Shown: positions 44,052-52,311 of the stretch, one piece after another | Layout: the number at the start of each line of letters is the position of its first letter | Position numbering within the stretch: position 1 is the stretch's first letter | NCBI GenBank assembly: GCA_023395555.1 | Contig: JAEWYQ010000088.1 | Location: 62,001 to 126,000, forward strand | DNA from: Bacillota bacterium | GTDB taxonomy: Bacteria > Bacillota > Clostridia > Lachnospirales > Lachnospiraceae | DNA length: 64,000 nt | Reading direction: 5' to 3' | Program-made: the position numbers and the translations under genes | The notes under the pieces: generated by a model | What the model was told of the DNA's origin: nothing | The model's input: only the letters and a program-made list of their open reading frames with translations | The model's database searches: none

Positions 44052-44087
44052 CTTTTTTAAAAAGAGCCCGTCCAATTGGACGGGCTC
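44052..44087 (-). terminator. Terminator of the four-cysteine peptide gene
   Basis: The perfect 24-bp palindrome at 44064-44087 (GAGCCCG at its left end, CGGGCTC at its right) is followed on the minus strand by TTTTT. It lies nine bases after the stop codon of the peptide. Confidence 0.9.
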
Positions 44088-44096
44088 CCCGGGGAT

Positions 44097-44180
44097 TTAG
44101 TTGCAGCTTCCAACGCTGCAGTATTTTAAAATCTGATTTAATAAATCGCTGAAATTGCATGAGCTAAATTTAAAACACAT
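44097..44180 (-). CDS. 27-residue peptide with four cysteines, family unknown
   Basis: The minus-strand frame runs ATG at 44180 to TAA at 44097. It encodes a peptide starting MCFKFSSC and ending YCSVGSCN, with cysteines at 2, 8, 21 and 26 and a central amphipathic stretch NFSDLLNQILKY. AAAGGAGG is eight bases upstream of the ATG. A promoter (44227-44255) and a strong terminator (44052-44087) bracket it, so the gene is monocistronic. The two Cys pairs at the ends could form a hairpin by disulfides. It lacks a signal peptide and modification enzymes nearby. I do not recognise a family; a signalling peptide or small regulator are guesses. Confidence 0.6.
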   Translation of the reverse strand: MCFKFSSCNFSDLLNQILKYCSVGSCN

Positions 44181-44226
44181 AATGTCTGCCTCCTTTTGAA
44201 GATTACTATCTCTTAGGAACAATAGA

Positions 44227-44255
44227 ATTGTAACATATCTGTAACAAAATTGTAA
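44227..44255 (-). promoter_or_regulatory. Promoter with three 11-bp-spaced TTACA repeats, for the peptide gene
   Basis: On the minus strand TTACAA and TACAAT are 17 bp apart and fit -35 and -10 positions. TTACA occurs three times at exact 11-bp spacing (44255, 44244, 44233), so copies lie on one face of the helix and two overlap the promoter boxes. This may be a regulator site. Confidence 0.55.
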
Positions 44256-44425
44256 TATTTAAATGATGGTTATTCAGTTATCATATGGACGCAGCTGAAA
44301 ATTAAGGAATCATTTACAAATATAGGCCTAAACCCGCCTAAATTATACGGATTTGTTTGCGAGGGGGAGGAAAAGACTGAGAGAAGACAGGGACAAGGGG
44401 TTATTGTTGAATTATTAGCCAAAAC

Positions 44426-44454
44426 TTGACTTTCCGTGGGTTTGAGATTATCAT
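44426..44454 (+). promoter_or_regulatory. Promoter of the envelope operon
   Basis: TTGACT (44426-44431) and TATCAT (44449-44454) are 17 bp apart, about 48 bp before the ATG at 44503. No terminator is evident until 52.2 kb, so it may drive the whole run to 52176. Confidence 0.6.
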
Positions 44455-44502
44455 ATACATAAATGTTATTTGACATAATAAGATTTTTGTCAGGAGGACT
44501 GC

Positions 44503-46143
44503 ATGAAAAGAAGTAGAAGGCGCAGAAGACGTATTCTAAGGAGAATGATTCTGGGACTCAGCACAGTGCTATTCGTCTTTATTATAGGAATTTTTTATTT
44601 TGAGCTGCGGCCGGTGGTGGCGAAGGAAATTACGGTAGAGGCCGGAGACAAAGGAGTCCGTGTTGAGGACTTCCTGAAGCATAAAAAGCAGAAAGGCAGA
44701 TTTATAACAGATATCGAGAGTTTGAATACCAGTATTACAGGGAACTATGAGGTGAAGATCCTGGTGGGCAATAAGACCCATACTTCTATGCTGAAGGTAG
44801 TAGATACGGTGGCACCGGTCATTACTCTGCAGGATTATGTGGCTCTGCGGGGCGAGGAAGTGGATCCGAAATCCTTTGTAAAGGATATTGCCGATGCGAC
44901 CCAGGTGGATATATCCTTTGAGATCTCCCCGGACACATCAAAACCGGGCGAGCAGGAGGTAGTCATTATCTGCAAGGACGGCGGCGGGAACACCGTCTCC
45001 GGGAGAGCCGGGCTCACTGTGTTGGATGTCCGCAGCTCAGTGACCATGGAAGCGGGCAGCAGGATGAGTCTTACATCGGCAGATTTCGTGAATGACAGCA
45101 GCTATGATATCGCCTTTGTCACTGACTTAAGTGCATTGGATATTAGTAAGCCGGGAGTTTACCCCATTGAATTTACGGTGAATGGGAAGCTGGTTACGGG
45201 ACATCTTGAGGTGGTAGACACCACTCCTCCCAAGGCAACCGTGAAGACGCAGGAGACATGGACAGGAGAGAAATTGGAAGCCATGGAGCTTCTGGAGAAT
45301 ATCACGGATGCTTCTAAGGTTACGGCTGATTACAAGACACAGCCGGATTGGGACAGGCCGGGCGTACAGGCGGTTATTCTGGTATTAACGGATGAGGCGG
45401 GCAATGTAACGGAGCTTCCGGCCTCCCTGACGGTGGTGGCGGATACCGAACCTCCGGTTATTAAGGGAGCATTGGATAAGACGGTCTATATCGGGAATTC
45501 CGTTTCATATAGGAAAGGGGTAACGGTAACGGACAACAAGGATGGAGAGCTTTCCTTTGAGGTTGATTCCAACGGGGTGAATCTGAAAAAGGAGGGGGAA
45601 TATACGGTCACTTATACCGCGGTGGACTCCTCCGGCAATGTGACCCGCAAGGATATTACGGTAAGAGTGAAAACATTTACTGTAGCAGAAGAGAAGGTAA
45701 ATGAATTATGTGATGAAATACTGGATAAAATTACAAATAGCTCCATGTCCCAGCGTGAGGTGGCCTATGAGATTTATAAATGGGCCAAACGTAATATAAG
45801 CTATACCGGAGATTCTGATAAATCGGACTGGCTTGCGGAAGCCTATCGCGGAATGACGGATAAGAAAGGGGACTGCTTCACCTATTTTGCGGTATCCCAG
45901 GCAATGCTCACAAGGGTGGGGATTGAAAATATGGAGATCAACCGGGTAGGAGGAAACACCAGGCATTACTGGAGCCTTATTAACTGCGGAGACGGTTGGT
46001 ATCATTTTGATTCCTGTCCTAATAAGGATCATGAGGAAACCTTTATGATGACAGATAAAGAGGTGGATGAATTTACCCAGAAGCGAGGAAACAATTACTA
46101 TACTTATGATAGATCCCTGTATCCGGCAACACCGGAGCAATAA
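44503..46143 (+). CDS. Membrane-anchored Ig-like protein with transglutaminase-type domain
   Basis: The 546-residue protein has an Arg-rich start, a membrane helix (MILGLSTVLFVFIIGIFYFE, about 15-35), then several Ig/HYR-like domains (repeated VVDTVAPVI, VVDTTPPKA, VVADTEPPVI boundaries; DNKDGELSFEVD is DUF5011-like). At the C-terminus is a transglutaminase-like domain (430-530) with Cys in KKGDCFTYFAVSQA, His in TRHYWSLI and Asp in YHFDSCPN. The triad is intact, so it may be a peptidase or crosslinking enzyme at the surface. It begins the envelope operon. Confidence 0.85.
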   Translation: MKRSRRRRRRILRRMILGLSTVLFVFIIGIFYFELRPVVAKEITVEAGDKGVRVEDFLKHKKQKGRFITDIESLNTSITGNYEVKILVGNKTHTSMLKVVDTVAPVITLQDYVALRGEEVDPKSFVKDIADATQVDISFEISPDTSKPGEQEVVIICKDGGGNTVSGRAGLTVLDVRSSVTMEAGSRMSLTSADFVNDSSYDIAFVTDLSALDISKPGVYPIEFTVNGKLVTGHLEVVDTTPPKATVKTQETWTGEKLEAMELLENITDASKVTADYKTQPDWDRPGVQAVILVLTDEAGNVTELPASLTVVADTEPPVIKGALDKTVYIGNSVSYRKGVTVTDNKDGELSFEVDSNGVNLKKEGEYTVTYTAVDSSGNVTRKDITVRVKTFTVAEEKVNELCDEILDKITNSSMSQREVAYEIYKWAKRNISYTGDSDKSDWLAEAYRGMTDKKGDCFTYFAVSQAMLTRVGIENMEINRVGGNTRHYWSLINCGDGWYHFDSCPNKDHEETFMMTDKEVDEFTQKRGNNYYTYDRSLYPATPEQ

Positions 46144-46216
46144 GCAATAAGCCGGAGGGAAGGATACAGACACAAGGGAAGCAGACAATGAATGGACAGC
46201 CGGGCGGAAGGGAGAT

Positions 46217-46942
46217 GTTAGTACGAAGGTTTTAGGTGTTATAGGCGGATTGGGACCCATTGCGACAGCGTATTTTTACCAGCTTGTAATACAGATGACG
46301 CAGGCGGAGGTGGATCAGGAGCATATTGAGATGCTGATCTACAGTAAGCCTTCCATCCCGGACAGAACGGATTATATTCTTGGCAGGAGCAAGGCCAACC
46401 CGGTTCATCCCATGGTGGAGATCGGAAGGAAGCTGGTGGAAATGGGAGCGGAGAATATCGTTATTCCCTGTGTTACGGCTCATTATTTTCATGAGATCTT
46501 GTCAGAGGGGATTAGCGTTCCGATTATTCATGCCGTTAAGGAGACGGCAATGTATTTGAAGGAACGGGGCATCCGCTGTGCGGGTATCATGGCCACGGAA
46601 GGAACCGTTCAGAGCGGACTCTTCCAGGCAAAGCTGGAGGAATGCGGAATATCCCCGGTGATACCGGATGCCGTGCATCAACAGGCGGTAACGGATCTGA
46701 TTTATAAAAATGTAAAGGCCAACAAGCCGATCGACTATGCGAAGTTTTGCCGGGTATCCCGGCAGCTCAGGCAGGAGGGAGCTCAGGCAATTATTCTGGG
46801 CTGCACGGAGCTCTCTTTAATAAAGAGGGACTATGCCCTCGAACCCGGCTATCTGGATGCCATGGAGATTATGGCGATGCGCAGTGTTATTGAAAGCGGT
46901 GCCGGATTAAAGGAAGAATACGCCGATCTGATTACAAGATAA
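46217..46942 (+). CDS. Aspartate/glutamate racemase family protein (start codon unclear)
   Basis: The product is about 241 residues if counted from KVLGVIGGLGPIATAYFYQL, the normal N-terminus of this family. Both catalytic cysteines are present, in VIPCVTAHYF and LGCTELSLI. The enzyme should interconvert L and D forms of aspartate or glutamate. The frame is open back to a stop at 46148, but no ATG, GTG or TTG precedes the essential GGLGP motif; the first is a TTG at 46250 inside it. An ATG at 46215 is two bases out of frame just after GGAAGGGAG. A two-base frameshift, sequencing error or unusual start is needed. The listed start is nominal. Confidence 0.8.
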   Translation, partial: VSTKVLGVIGGLGPIATAYFYQLVIQMTQAEVDQEHIEMLIYSKPSIPDRTDYILGRSKANPVHPMVEIGRKLVEMGAENIVIPCVTAHYFHEILSEGISVPIIHAVKETAMYLKERGIRCAGIMATEGTVQSGLFQAKLEECGISPVIPDAVHQQAVTDLIYKNVKANKPIDYAKFCRVSRQLRQEGAQAIILGCTELSLIKRDYALEPGYLDAMEIMAMRSVIESGAGLKEEYADLITR

Positions 46943-46970
46943 TAGAATAAATGACGGAAGGGCTTTGAGA

Positions 46971-48482
46971 ATGCAAAGAAATGTAATGGAATATTTGGAG
47001 CAGATTGTGGAGAAGGTTCCGGATAAGATAGCTTATGCTAATGAGGAGATGGGATATACCTTTCGGGAAGTATATACCGGTTCCCGTGCAATCGGAACCT
47101 TTTTAAGCAGGAAGGGTCTGTCCGGGGAGCCGGTTGTGGTATTCATGGGCAAACATCCCAGAGAAATTGTTGCTTTTTACGGAGTGATTTACTCCGGTAA
47201 TTATTATGTTCCCATTGATGAAGAGATGCCCAGGCACCGGATCGAGCTGATTTTCGAAAGTCTGGCTCCCCGCGCGGTGATCTGTGACAGAGATACCTGC
47301 GGGCTGTTGGAGAATCTGCCCTTTGAGGGAGAGGTCTTTCTCTATGATGATATGGTATCGCAGCAGGCCGATACGAAGCTGCTGGAGGAGATACGGGACA
47401 GGCAGCTGGATACGGATCCTATTTATATTGTATTCACCTCCGGTTCCACCGGAGTGCCCAAGGGAGTGGTGGCCTGCCACCGTTCTGTAATTGATTATGT
47501 GGATACCCTCTCGGATATTCTTAAGGTGGATTCCGATACGGTGTTCGGCGTTCAGGTACCTCTTTATGTGGACGCCTGTCTGAAGGAGCTGTATCCGACC
47601 CTGAAATATGGAGCTTCTGCATACCTTATCCCGAAGAATTTATTCTTATTCCCGCTGCAGCTGGTGGGATTTCTGAATGAGCATAAGATTAATACGGTTT
47701 GCTGGGTGGTGTCCGCCCTGACGATGATCTCCGCCTTTGGCGCCCTGGAAAAAGAGGTGCCCGGATATCTTCGCACGGTTGCCTTCGGAAGTGAAGTGTT
47801 CCCCATCAAGCAATATAATCTGTGGAAGAAGCATTTGCCTGAGGCACGCTTCATTAATCTGTACGGGCCGACGGAAGCCACCGGAATGTCCTGCTATTAT
47901 GAGGTGGACCGGGAATTTGCGCCGGACGAGACCATACCCATCGGACGTCCTTTTAAGAATAAGGAAATTCTTCTGCTGGATGAGAACAATCAGCTTGCAA
48001 AGCCGGGAGAAGAAGGAGAGATCTGTATCCGGGGGACCGGGCTTACCCTGGGGTATTTTAATAATTTTGAAAAAACCGCAGAGGTATTTGTACAAAATCC
48101 TCTGAACAAGCATTATCCGGAGCTGATTTATCGCACGGGAGATATCGGAAGGTACAATGACCGGGGCGAGCTGATGTTTGTCTCGCGTAAGGACAATCAG
48201 ATCAAGCATATGGGCCACCGGATTGAGCTGGGAGAGATTGAAAGCGCGGTGAACCAGATAGAGGAGGTGAAAAGCGCCTGTGCTATCTTCGATCCGAAGA
48301 AGAAAAAGATTGTCCTGTATTATGTGGGAGATCTGACTGGAGCCCAGGTTGCCCTTGCTTTGAAGGAGAAGCTCCCCAGATATATGATTCCCAATGTTCT
48401 TGAGAAGCTGGAGGAGATGCCCCTGACGTCCAACGGTAAGATCAATCGGGTTTTATTAAAAGAGAAATATAATAACAAATAA
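46971..48482 (+). CDS. Amino acid adenylation enzyme, DltA-like
   Basis: The 503-residue protein is a stand-alone adenylation domain: A3 motif VFTSGSTGVPKGVVACHRSV, NLYGPTEAT, YRTGDIGRYN and a terminal GKINRVLLK with the catalytic lysine. DltA activates D-alanine and loads it on the carrier DltC. The carrier, MBOAT and SGNH genes follow in dlt order. An Asp/Glu racemase lies directly upstream instead of an alanine racemase, so the substrate could be another D-amino acid. ATG 46971 follows GGAAGG by nine bases. Confidence 0.85.
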   Translation: MQRNVMEYLEQIVEKVPDKIAYANEEMGYTFREVYTGSRAIGTFLSRKGLSGEPVVVFMGKHPREIVAFYGVIYSGNYYVPIDEEMPRHRIELIFESLAPRAVICDRDTCGLLENLPFEGEVFLYDDMVSQQADTKLLEEIRDRQLDTDPIYIVFTSGSTGVPKGVVACHRSVIDYVDTLSDILKVDSDTVFGVQVPLYVDACLKELYPTLKYGASAYLIPKNLFLFPLQLVGFLNEHKINTVCWVVSALTMISAFGALEKEVPGYLRTVAFGSEVFPIKQYNLWKKHLPEARFINLYGPTEATGMSCYYEVDREFAPDETIPIGRPFKNKEILLLDENNQLAKPGEEGEICIRGTGLTLGYFNNFEKTAEVFVQNPLNKHYPELIYRTGDIGRYNDRGELMFVSRKDNQIKHMGHRIELGEIESAVNQIEEVKSACAIFDPKKKKIVLYYVGDLTGAQVALALKEKLPRYMIPNVLEKLEEMPLTSNGKINRVLLKEKYNNK

Positions 48483-48558
48483 TCTGTGTGCACATGGAAG
48501 CCCCGCTTCATTGCTTTGGAACAGGAGCATTCCGACAAGACACAACGAGGAGGACAAT

Positions 48559-48786
48559 ATGGAAATAATATTAGAAATTTTAAGCGGACTTCACCCGGAG
48601 GTGGATTTTGAAACCTGCAACACACTGATTGATGATAAGATTATCGATTCCTTTGATATTGTATCCATCGTATCGGATATCAGCGACGAATTTGACATCA
48701 CCATTCCGGTAGAAGAGATCGTTCCGAAGAATTTTAATTCCGCCAAGGCTCTCTATGCGATGGTAGAGCGTCTGATGGAGGATTAA
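48559..48786 (+). CDS. Acyl carrier protein, DltC-like
   Basis: The 75-residue protein has the phosphopantetheine serine in IIDSFDIVSIVSDI (residue 33-34) and the FDITIPVEEIVPKNF helix II-III region of carrier proteins. The ATG at 48559 follows GAGGAGGACAAT; the longer frame from 48511 adds unrelated residues. It should carry the amino acid activated by the preceding enzyme to the membrane acyltransferase. Confidence 0.88.
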   Translation: MEIILEILSGLHPEVDFETCNTLIDDKIIDSFDIVSIVSDISDEFDITIPVEEIVPKNFNSAKALYAMVERLMED

Positions 48787-48794
48787 TTTAAGTT

Positions 48795-50384
48795 ATGCTT
48801 TTCACATCATATCGATTTATATTGTTTATTCTGGCGCTGTTTCTGGTATATTATATCATACCCAGGAAGTTCCAGTGGCTTCTGCTTCTTGCGGCCAGCT
48901 ATCTCTTTTACAGCATGGCAGGAGTAAAATATCTGATTTATATTGCAGCAACCACTCTATCCACTTATTTCATCAGCCTGCGCCTAAATCAGCTTCAAAT
49001 GCTTCAGTCCTCCTATCTGAAGGAAAATAAGGAGAGCCTGAGCAGGGAAGAGAAGAAAGCATACAAAGCAGGAATGAAGAGCCGGCAGAGAAAGTGGCTG
49101 GTGCTTTGTCTGGTGTTTAATTTTGGAATTCTGGCTGTAATAAAATATGCGGATTTTACCCTGAGCAATATCAACGGGGCCTTGAGCTGGTTTAATGCAA
49201 AGCCCCTGCCTCTGATCGGGTTTGTACTCCCTCTGGGAATATCCTTTTATACCTTCCAGACCATGGGCTATCTCATCGATGTGTATCGGGAGAAATATTC
49301 CTGCGAACGCAATCTGGGCAAGCTGGCCTTGTTCATTTCCTTCTTTCCGCAGCTGATTCAGGGACCCATCAGCCGTTTTGACGACCTGAAGGAGACCTTA
49401 TTTTCGGAGCACAGAGCAGATATCAGAAATATCTCCTTTGGCCTTCAGAGAATTCTGTGGGGCTTCTTTAAGAAGCTGGTCATTGCGGACCGCCTGCTGG
49501 CGGGGGTGAATACGATTGTGAAAAACCCCGAGGAATATCAGGGAGTCTATGTGCTTGTGGGCATGTTTTTCTATGCCATTACCTTATATGCTGATTTTAC
49601 CGGCGGCATTGATATTACGATTGGAATCGCACAGGTTCTTGGGATTCGCGTTACGGAAAATTTCGAGCGGCCCTATTTCTCCAAATCCATTACGGAGTAT
49701 TGGAGAAGGTGGCATATTTCCCTGGGAACCTGGTTCAAGGAGTATATGTTTTATCCCATTTCCCTCAGTAAATCCATGCTGAATCTGTCCAAAAGCTGCA
49801 AGAAGCATGTGGGAGAATGGCTGGGGCGAAGAATCTCAATTTATATCGCATCCATCGTTGTGTGGTTTACCACAGGCATCTGGCATGGCGCCGCCTGGAA
49901 CTTCATTGTATGGGGCTTACTAAACTGTCTGGTAATTCTGGTATCCGAGGAATGCGCGCCGCTGTATGAGAAATTCCATGCGAGATTCAACGTCGGACAT
50001 AAATTCTGGTATCGTTTATTTCAGGTGGGAAGAACCTTCTGGCTTATGAGCTTCCTGCGGACTCTGGATTGCTACCGGAATGTGGGAACCACCTTCCGGA
50101 TGTATACAACCATTGTGACCCGGTTTAATTATGACGAATTGTTTACCGGAGGCTTGATGAAGCTGGGGCTGTCAGGTGCGGATTACCTGGTTCTGATTGC
50201 GGCAGTCGGTATCATGCTGGCGGTCAGCCTGCTGGGACGCTCCGGCAGCGTAAGGGAGAAGCTGGCTTCCAAACCGATGGCGCTCCGGTACGCGGCGTAT
50301 TTTATGCTGCTGTTGGTGACACTGATCTTTGGTGCCTACGGAGTAGGGTATGATGCCAGCCAGTTTATCTATAGTCAGTTTTAA
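48795..50384 (+). CDS. MBOAT family membrane O-acyltransferase, DltB/AlgI-like
   Basis: The 529-residue protein has about ten membrane helices and the MBOAT hallmarks: LPLGISFYTFQTMGYLIDVY, FFPQLIQGPISRF, ITEYWRRWHISLGTWFKEY and the catalytic histidine in TGIWHGAAWNFIVWG. It moves acyl or aminoacyl groups across or onto surface polymers. It begins eight bases after the carrier gene, so both are coupled. Confidence 0.92.
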   Translation: MLFTSYRFILFILALFLVYYIIPRKFQWLLLLAASYLFYSMAGVKYLIYIAATTLSTYFISLRLNQLQMLQSSYLKENKESLSREEKKAYKAGMKSRQRKWLVLCLVFNFGILAVIKYADFTLSNINGALSWFNAKPLPLIGFVLPLGISFYTFQTMGYLIDVYREKYSCERNLGKLALFISFFPQLIQGPISRFDDLKETLFSEHRADIRNISFGLQRILWGFFKKLVIADRLLAGVNTIVKNPEEYQGVYVLVGMFFYAITLYADFTGGIDITIGIAQVLGIRVTENFERPYFSKSITEYWRRWHISLGTWFKEYMFYPISLSKSMLNLSKSCKKHVGEWLGRRISIYIASIVVWFTTGIWHGAAWNFIVWGLLNCLVILVSEECAPLYEKFHARFNVGHKFWYRLFQVGRTFWLMSFLRTLDCYRNVGTTFRMYTTIVTRFNYDELFTGGLMKLGLSGADYLVLIAAVGIMLAVSLLGRSGSVREKLASKPMALRYAAYFMLLLVTLIFGAYGVGYDASQFIYSQF

Positions 50385-50429
50385 TAATAGGAAGAATGAG
50401 ATGTTTGTTATGAAGAAAGGCCGGTTTGC

Positions 50430-51524
50430 ATGAAGAAACGAATCATAATTAATATAGCTGCCGTTGTTCTGGCAGTTATGGTACTGGCATTGCTGCAGCG
50501 GTTGTTTATGCCAAAATACATGTCCTCCATTCATGAAGGAAATCTGATTGAGGAATACTATGACGAGGTGAAAGAGCATGATGTCATATTCATAGGAGAC
50601 TGTGAGGTGTTCTCCAATGTTTCTCCGGTTACCCTGTGGGAGCAGTACGGGATCACCAGCTATATACGGGGAAGTGCACAGCAGCTGATCTGGCAGTCGT
50701 ATTATCTTCTGGAAGAGACGCTGAAGTACGAGAAGCCCAAGGCGGTGGTATTCAATGTATTGGCGATGAAATACAACGAACCCCAGAAGGAGGCCTATAA
50801 CCGGCTGACGCTGGACGGGATGAGGCTATCCATGTCGAAGCTGGGTGCCATCCGCGCCTCCATGCTGGAGGAAGAGGCCTTGATTACCTACCTTTTTCCC
50901 CTTCTTCGATATCACTCCCGCTGGAGAGAGCTTTCCGCGGAGGATGTAAAATATCTTTTTCGCAAGGATACTCTTTCCCATAACGGATTTCTGATGAGAG
51001 TGGATACCCGGCCCGTCACTGTAGTGCCGAAGGGAAAGAAACTGGCGGATTACAGCTTTGGTTCCAACAGCTACGATTATTTGAATAAGATGACCAAGCT
51101 CTGTAAGGATAACGGTATAGAGCTGATATTGATGAAATCTCCCAGCGTATATCCTTATTGGTATGAGGAATGGGACAGCCAGATGGTGGAATACGCAAAA
51201 GAAAATGATCTGACCTATATTAACTTCCTGAATTACGTGGAGGATATGGAGATAGACTATAGTATGGATACTTATGACGGCGGTCTGCATATGAATCTGG
51301 CCGGCGCGGAAAAGTTCAGCAGGTACTTGGGGAAAATATTAAGGGATCAGTTCCAGCTTCCGGATCACAGGGAGGATGCAAAGCTGGCGGCTATCTGGAA
51401 GCAGAAAGAAGAATTCTATTATGCAATGAAGGAAGATCAGGAGAGAGAGCTCCGGGAATATGGCTATCTGAAAAGCTACGGGGCAGTCGCTCAGTCAATA
51501 GAGGAAGACCAGTCACAAGAATAA
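50430..51524 (+). CDS. DltD-like SGNH-fold membrane protein with Cys in place of Ser
   Basis: The 364-residue protein has an N-terminal membrane anchor (IIINIAAVVLAVMVLALL) and an SGNH-like domain. Block I reads VIFIGDCEVFSNVSP: the GDS serine position holds cysteine. Block V is present as YDGGLHMNLAGAEKF with DxxH-type spacing. In dlt operons DltD sits here and assists D-alanylation outside. The Ser to Cys change may mean a thiol nucleophile. The C-terminus is a long charged helix. Confidence 0.8.
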   Translation: MKKRIIINIAAVVLAVMVLALLQRLFMPKYMSSIHEGNLIEEYYDEVKEHDVIFIGDCEVFSNVSPVTLWEQYGITSYIRGSAQQLIWQSYYLLEETLKYEKPKAVVFNVLAMKYNEPQKEAYNRLTLDGMRLSMSKLGAIRASMLEEEALITYLFPLLRYHSRWRELSAEDVKYLFRKDTLSHNGFLMRVDTRPVTVVPKGKKLADYSFGSNSYDYLNKMTKLCKDNGIELILMKSPSVYPYWYEEWDSQMVEYAKENDLTYINFLNYVEDMEIDYSMDTYDGGLHMNLAGAEKFSRYLGKILRDQFQLPDHREDAKLAAIWKQKEEFYYAMKEDQERELREYGYLKSYGAVAQSIEEDQSQE

Positions 51525-51621
51525 CGGTAACAGTTCAGCCTGTGGCAGTGAGGAGAGCATGGTATTCCCTCACACACAGAATGGAAGACAATTTGATTAG
51601 AGGAAAGGTAAGGGATTTGAA

Positions 51622-52176
51622 ATGAAGAAATTATTGATATTGATAGCAGCGGCGCTCCTGCTGACAGGCTGCGGAGCAAAGGGAACAGAGGGAACAAAGG
51701 ATGCGGATAAGCCTGCGGTCAATAATCCGGGAACAGAAGCACCGGCCAATCCCGGCAACAGCCAGGAGGGATTTTCCTTTGAGAACGGCGGAGTTACGGT
51801 TCCGATGAATGTGGATGCCGCTCCGGTGGTAAAGTCCCTTGGGGAACCGGTGGAGTACTTTGAGGCCGCCAGCTGTGCCTTCCAGGGGTTGGACAAGATC
51901 TATTATTACAATGGCTTTGAAGTAGGCACCTATCCCAATGGAGATAAGGATTATGTATCCTATGTGAATCTGTTGGATGATTCGGTCGCTACAGATAAGG
52001 GAATCTATCTGGGTTCCACCAAGGAGGATGTAATCGCTGCTTATGGAGAAGACTTTACCGCAGAGGGCTCCTCTATGGTATATCGCCTGGGAGAGACAAA
52101 GCTGACCTTCATCCTTGAGGATGATGCTGTGGCTTCTATCACATATGCTGCCATTGTAGAAGGATTGAATAATTAA
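51622..52176 (+). CDS. Putative lipoprotein of unknown function
   Basis: The 184-residue protein has a lipoprotein signal (LILIAAALLLTGCG, Cys at 16-17), a Gly/Asn/Pro/Glu-rich linker to about residue 55, and a folded domain beginning VPMNVDAAPVVKSLGEPVEYF with GIYLGSTKEDVIAAYGEDF. The latter resembles domains in other clostridial lipoproteins but has no assigned role. It is the last gene of the envelope run; ATG follows AGAGGAAAGGTAAGGGATTTGAA. Confidence 0.8.
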   Translation: MKKLLILIAAALLLTGCGAKGTEGTKDADKPAVNNPGTEAPANPGNSQEGFSFENGGVTVPMNVDAAPVVKSLGEPVEYFEAASCAFQGLDKIYYYNGFEVGTYPNGDKDYVSYVNLLDDSVATDKGIYLGSTKEDVIAAYGEDFTAEGSSMVYRLGETKLTFILEDDAVASITYAAIVEGLNN

Positions 52177-52178
52177 AA

Positions 52179-52191
52179 GGTGCCTGACACC
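52179..52191 (+). repeat. Dispersed GGTGCCTGACACC repeat, copy 1
   Basis: An exact GGTGCCTGACACC lies two bases after the lipoprotein stop codon. The ends GGTG/CACC are complementary. Related copies are at 53655, 56529 and 61893. Confidence 0.75.
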
Positions 52192-52200
52192 CAAATAGAG

Positions 52201-52289
52201 AAGAAAGCCAGAATTATGAGACTTCCCATGTAAATAATATTTTACGGAAAGTGCTTATAATTCTGGCTCTCTTCGATTCTGGCTTTCTT
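52201..52289. terminator. Alternative hairpins ending the envelope operon
   Basis: AGCCAGAATTAT (52206-52217) pairs perfectly with ATAATTCTGGCT (52257-52268). AAGAAAGCCAGAAT (52201-52214) can instead pair with ATTCTGGCTTTCTT (52276-52289). The two folds exclude each other. The site lies between the lipoprotein gene and the convergent regulator remnant. Confidence 0.65.
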
Positions 52290-52311
52290 GGTCTTTGACA
52301 ATATTGGTGCA

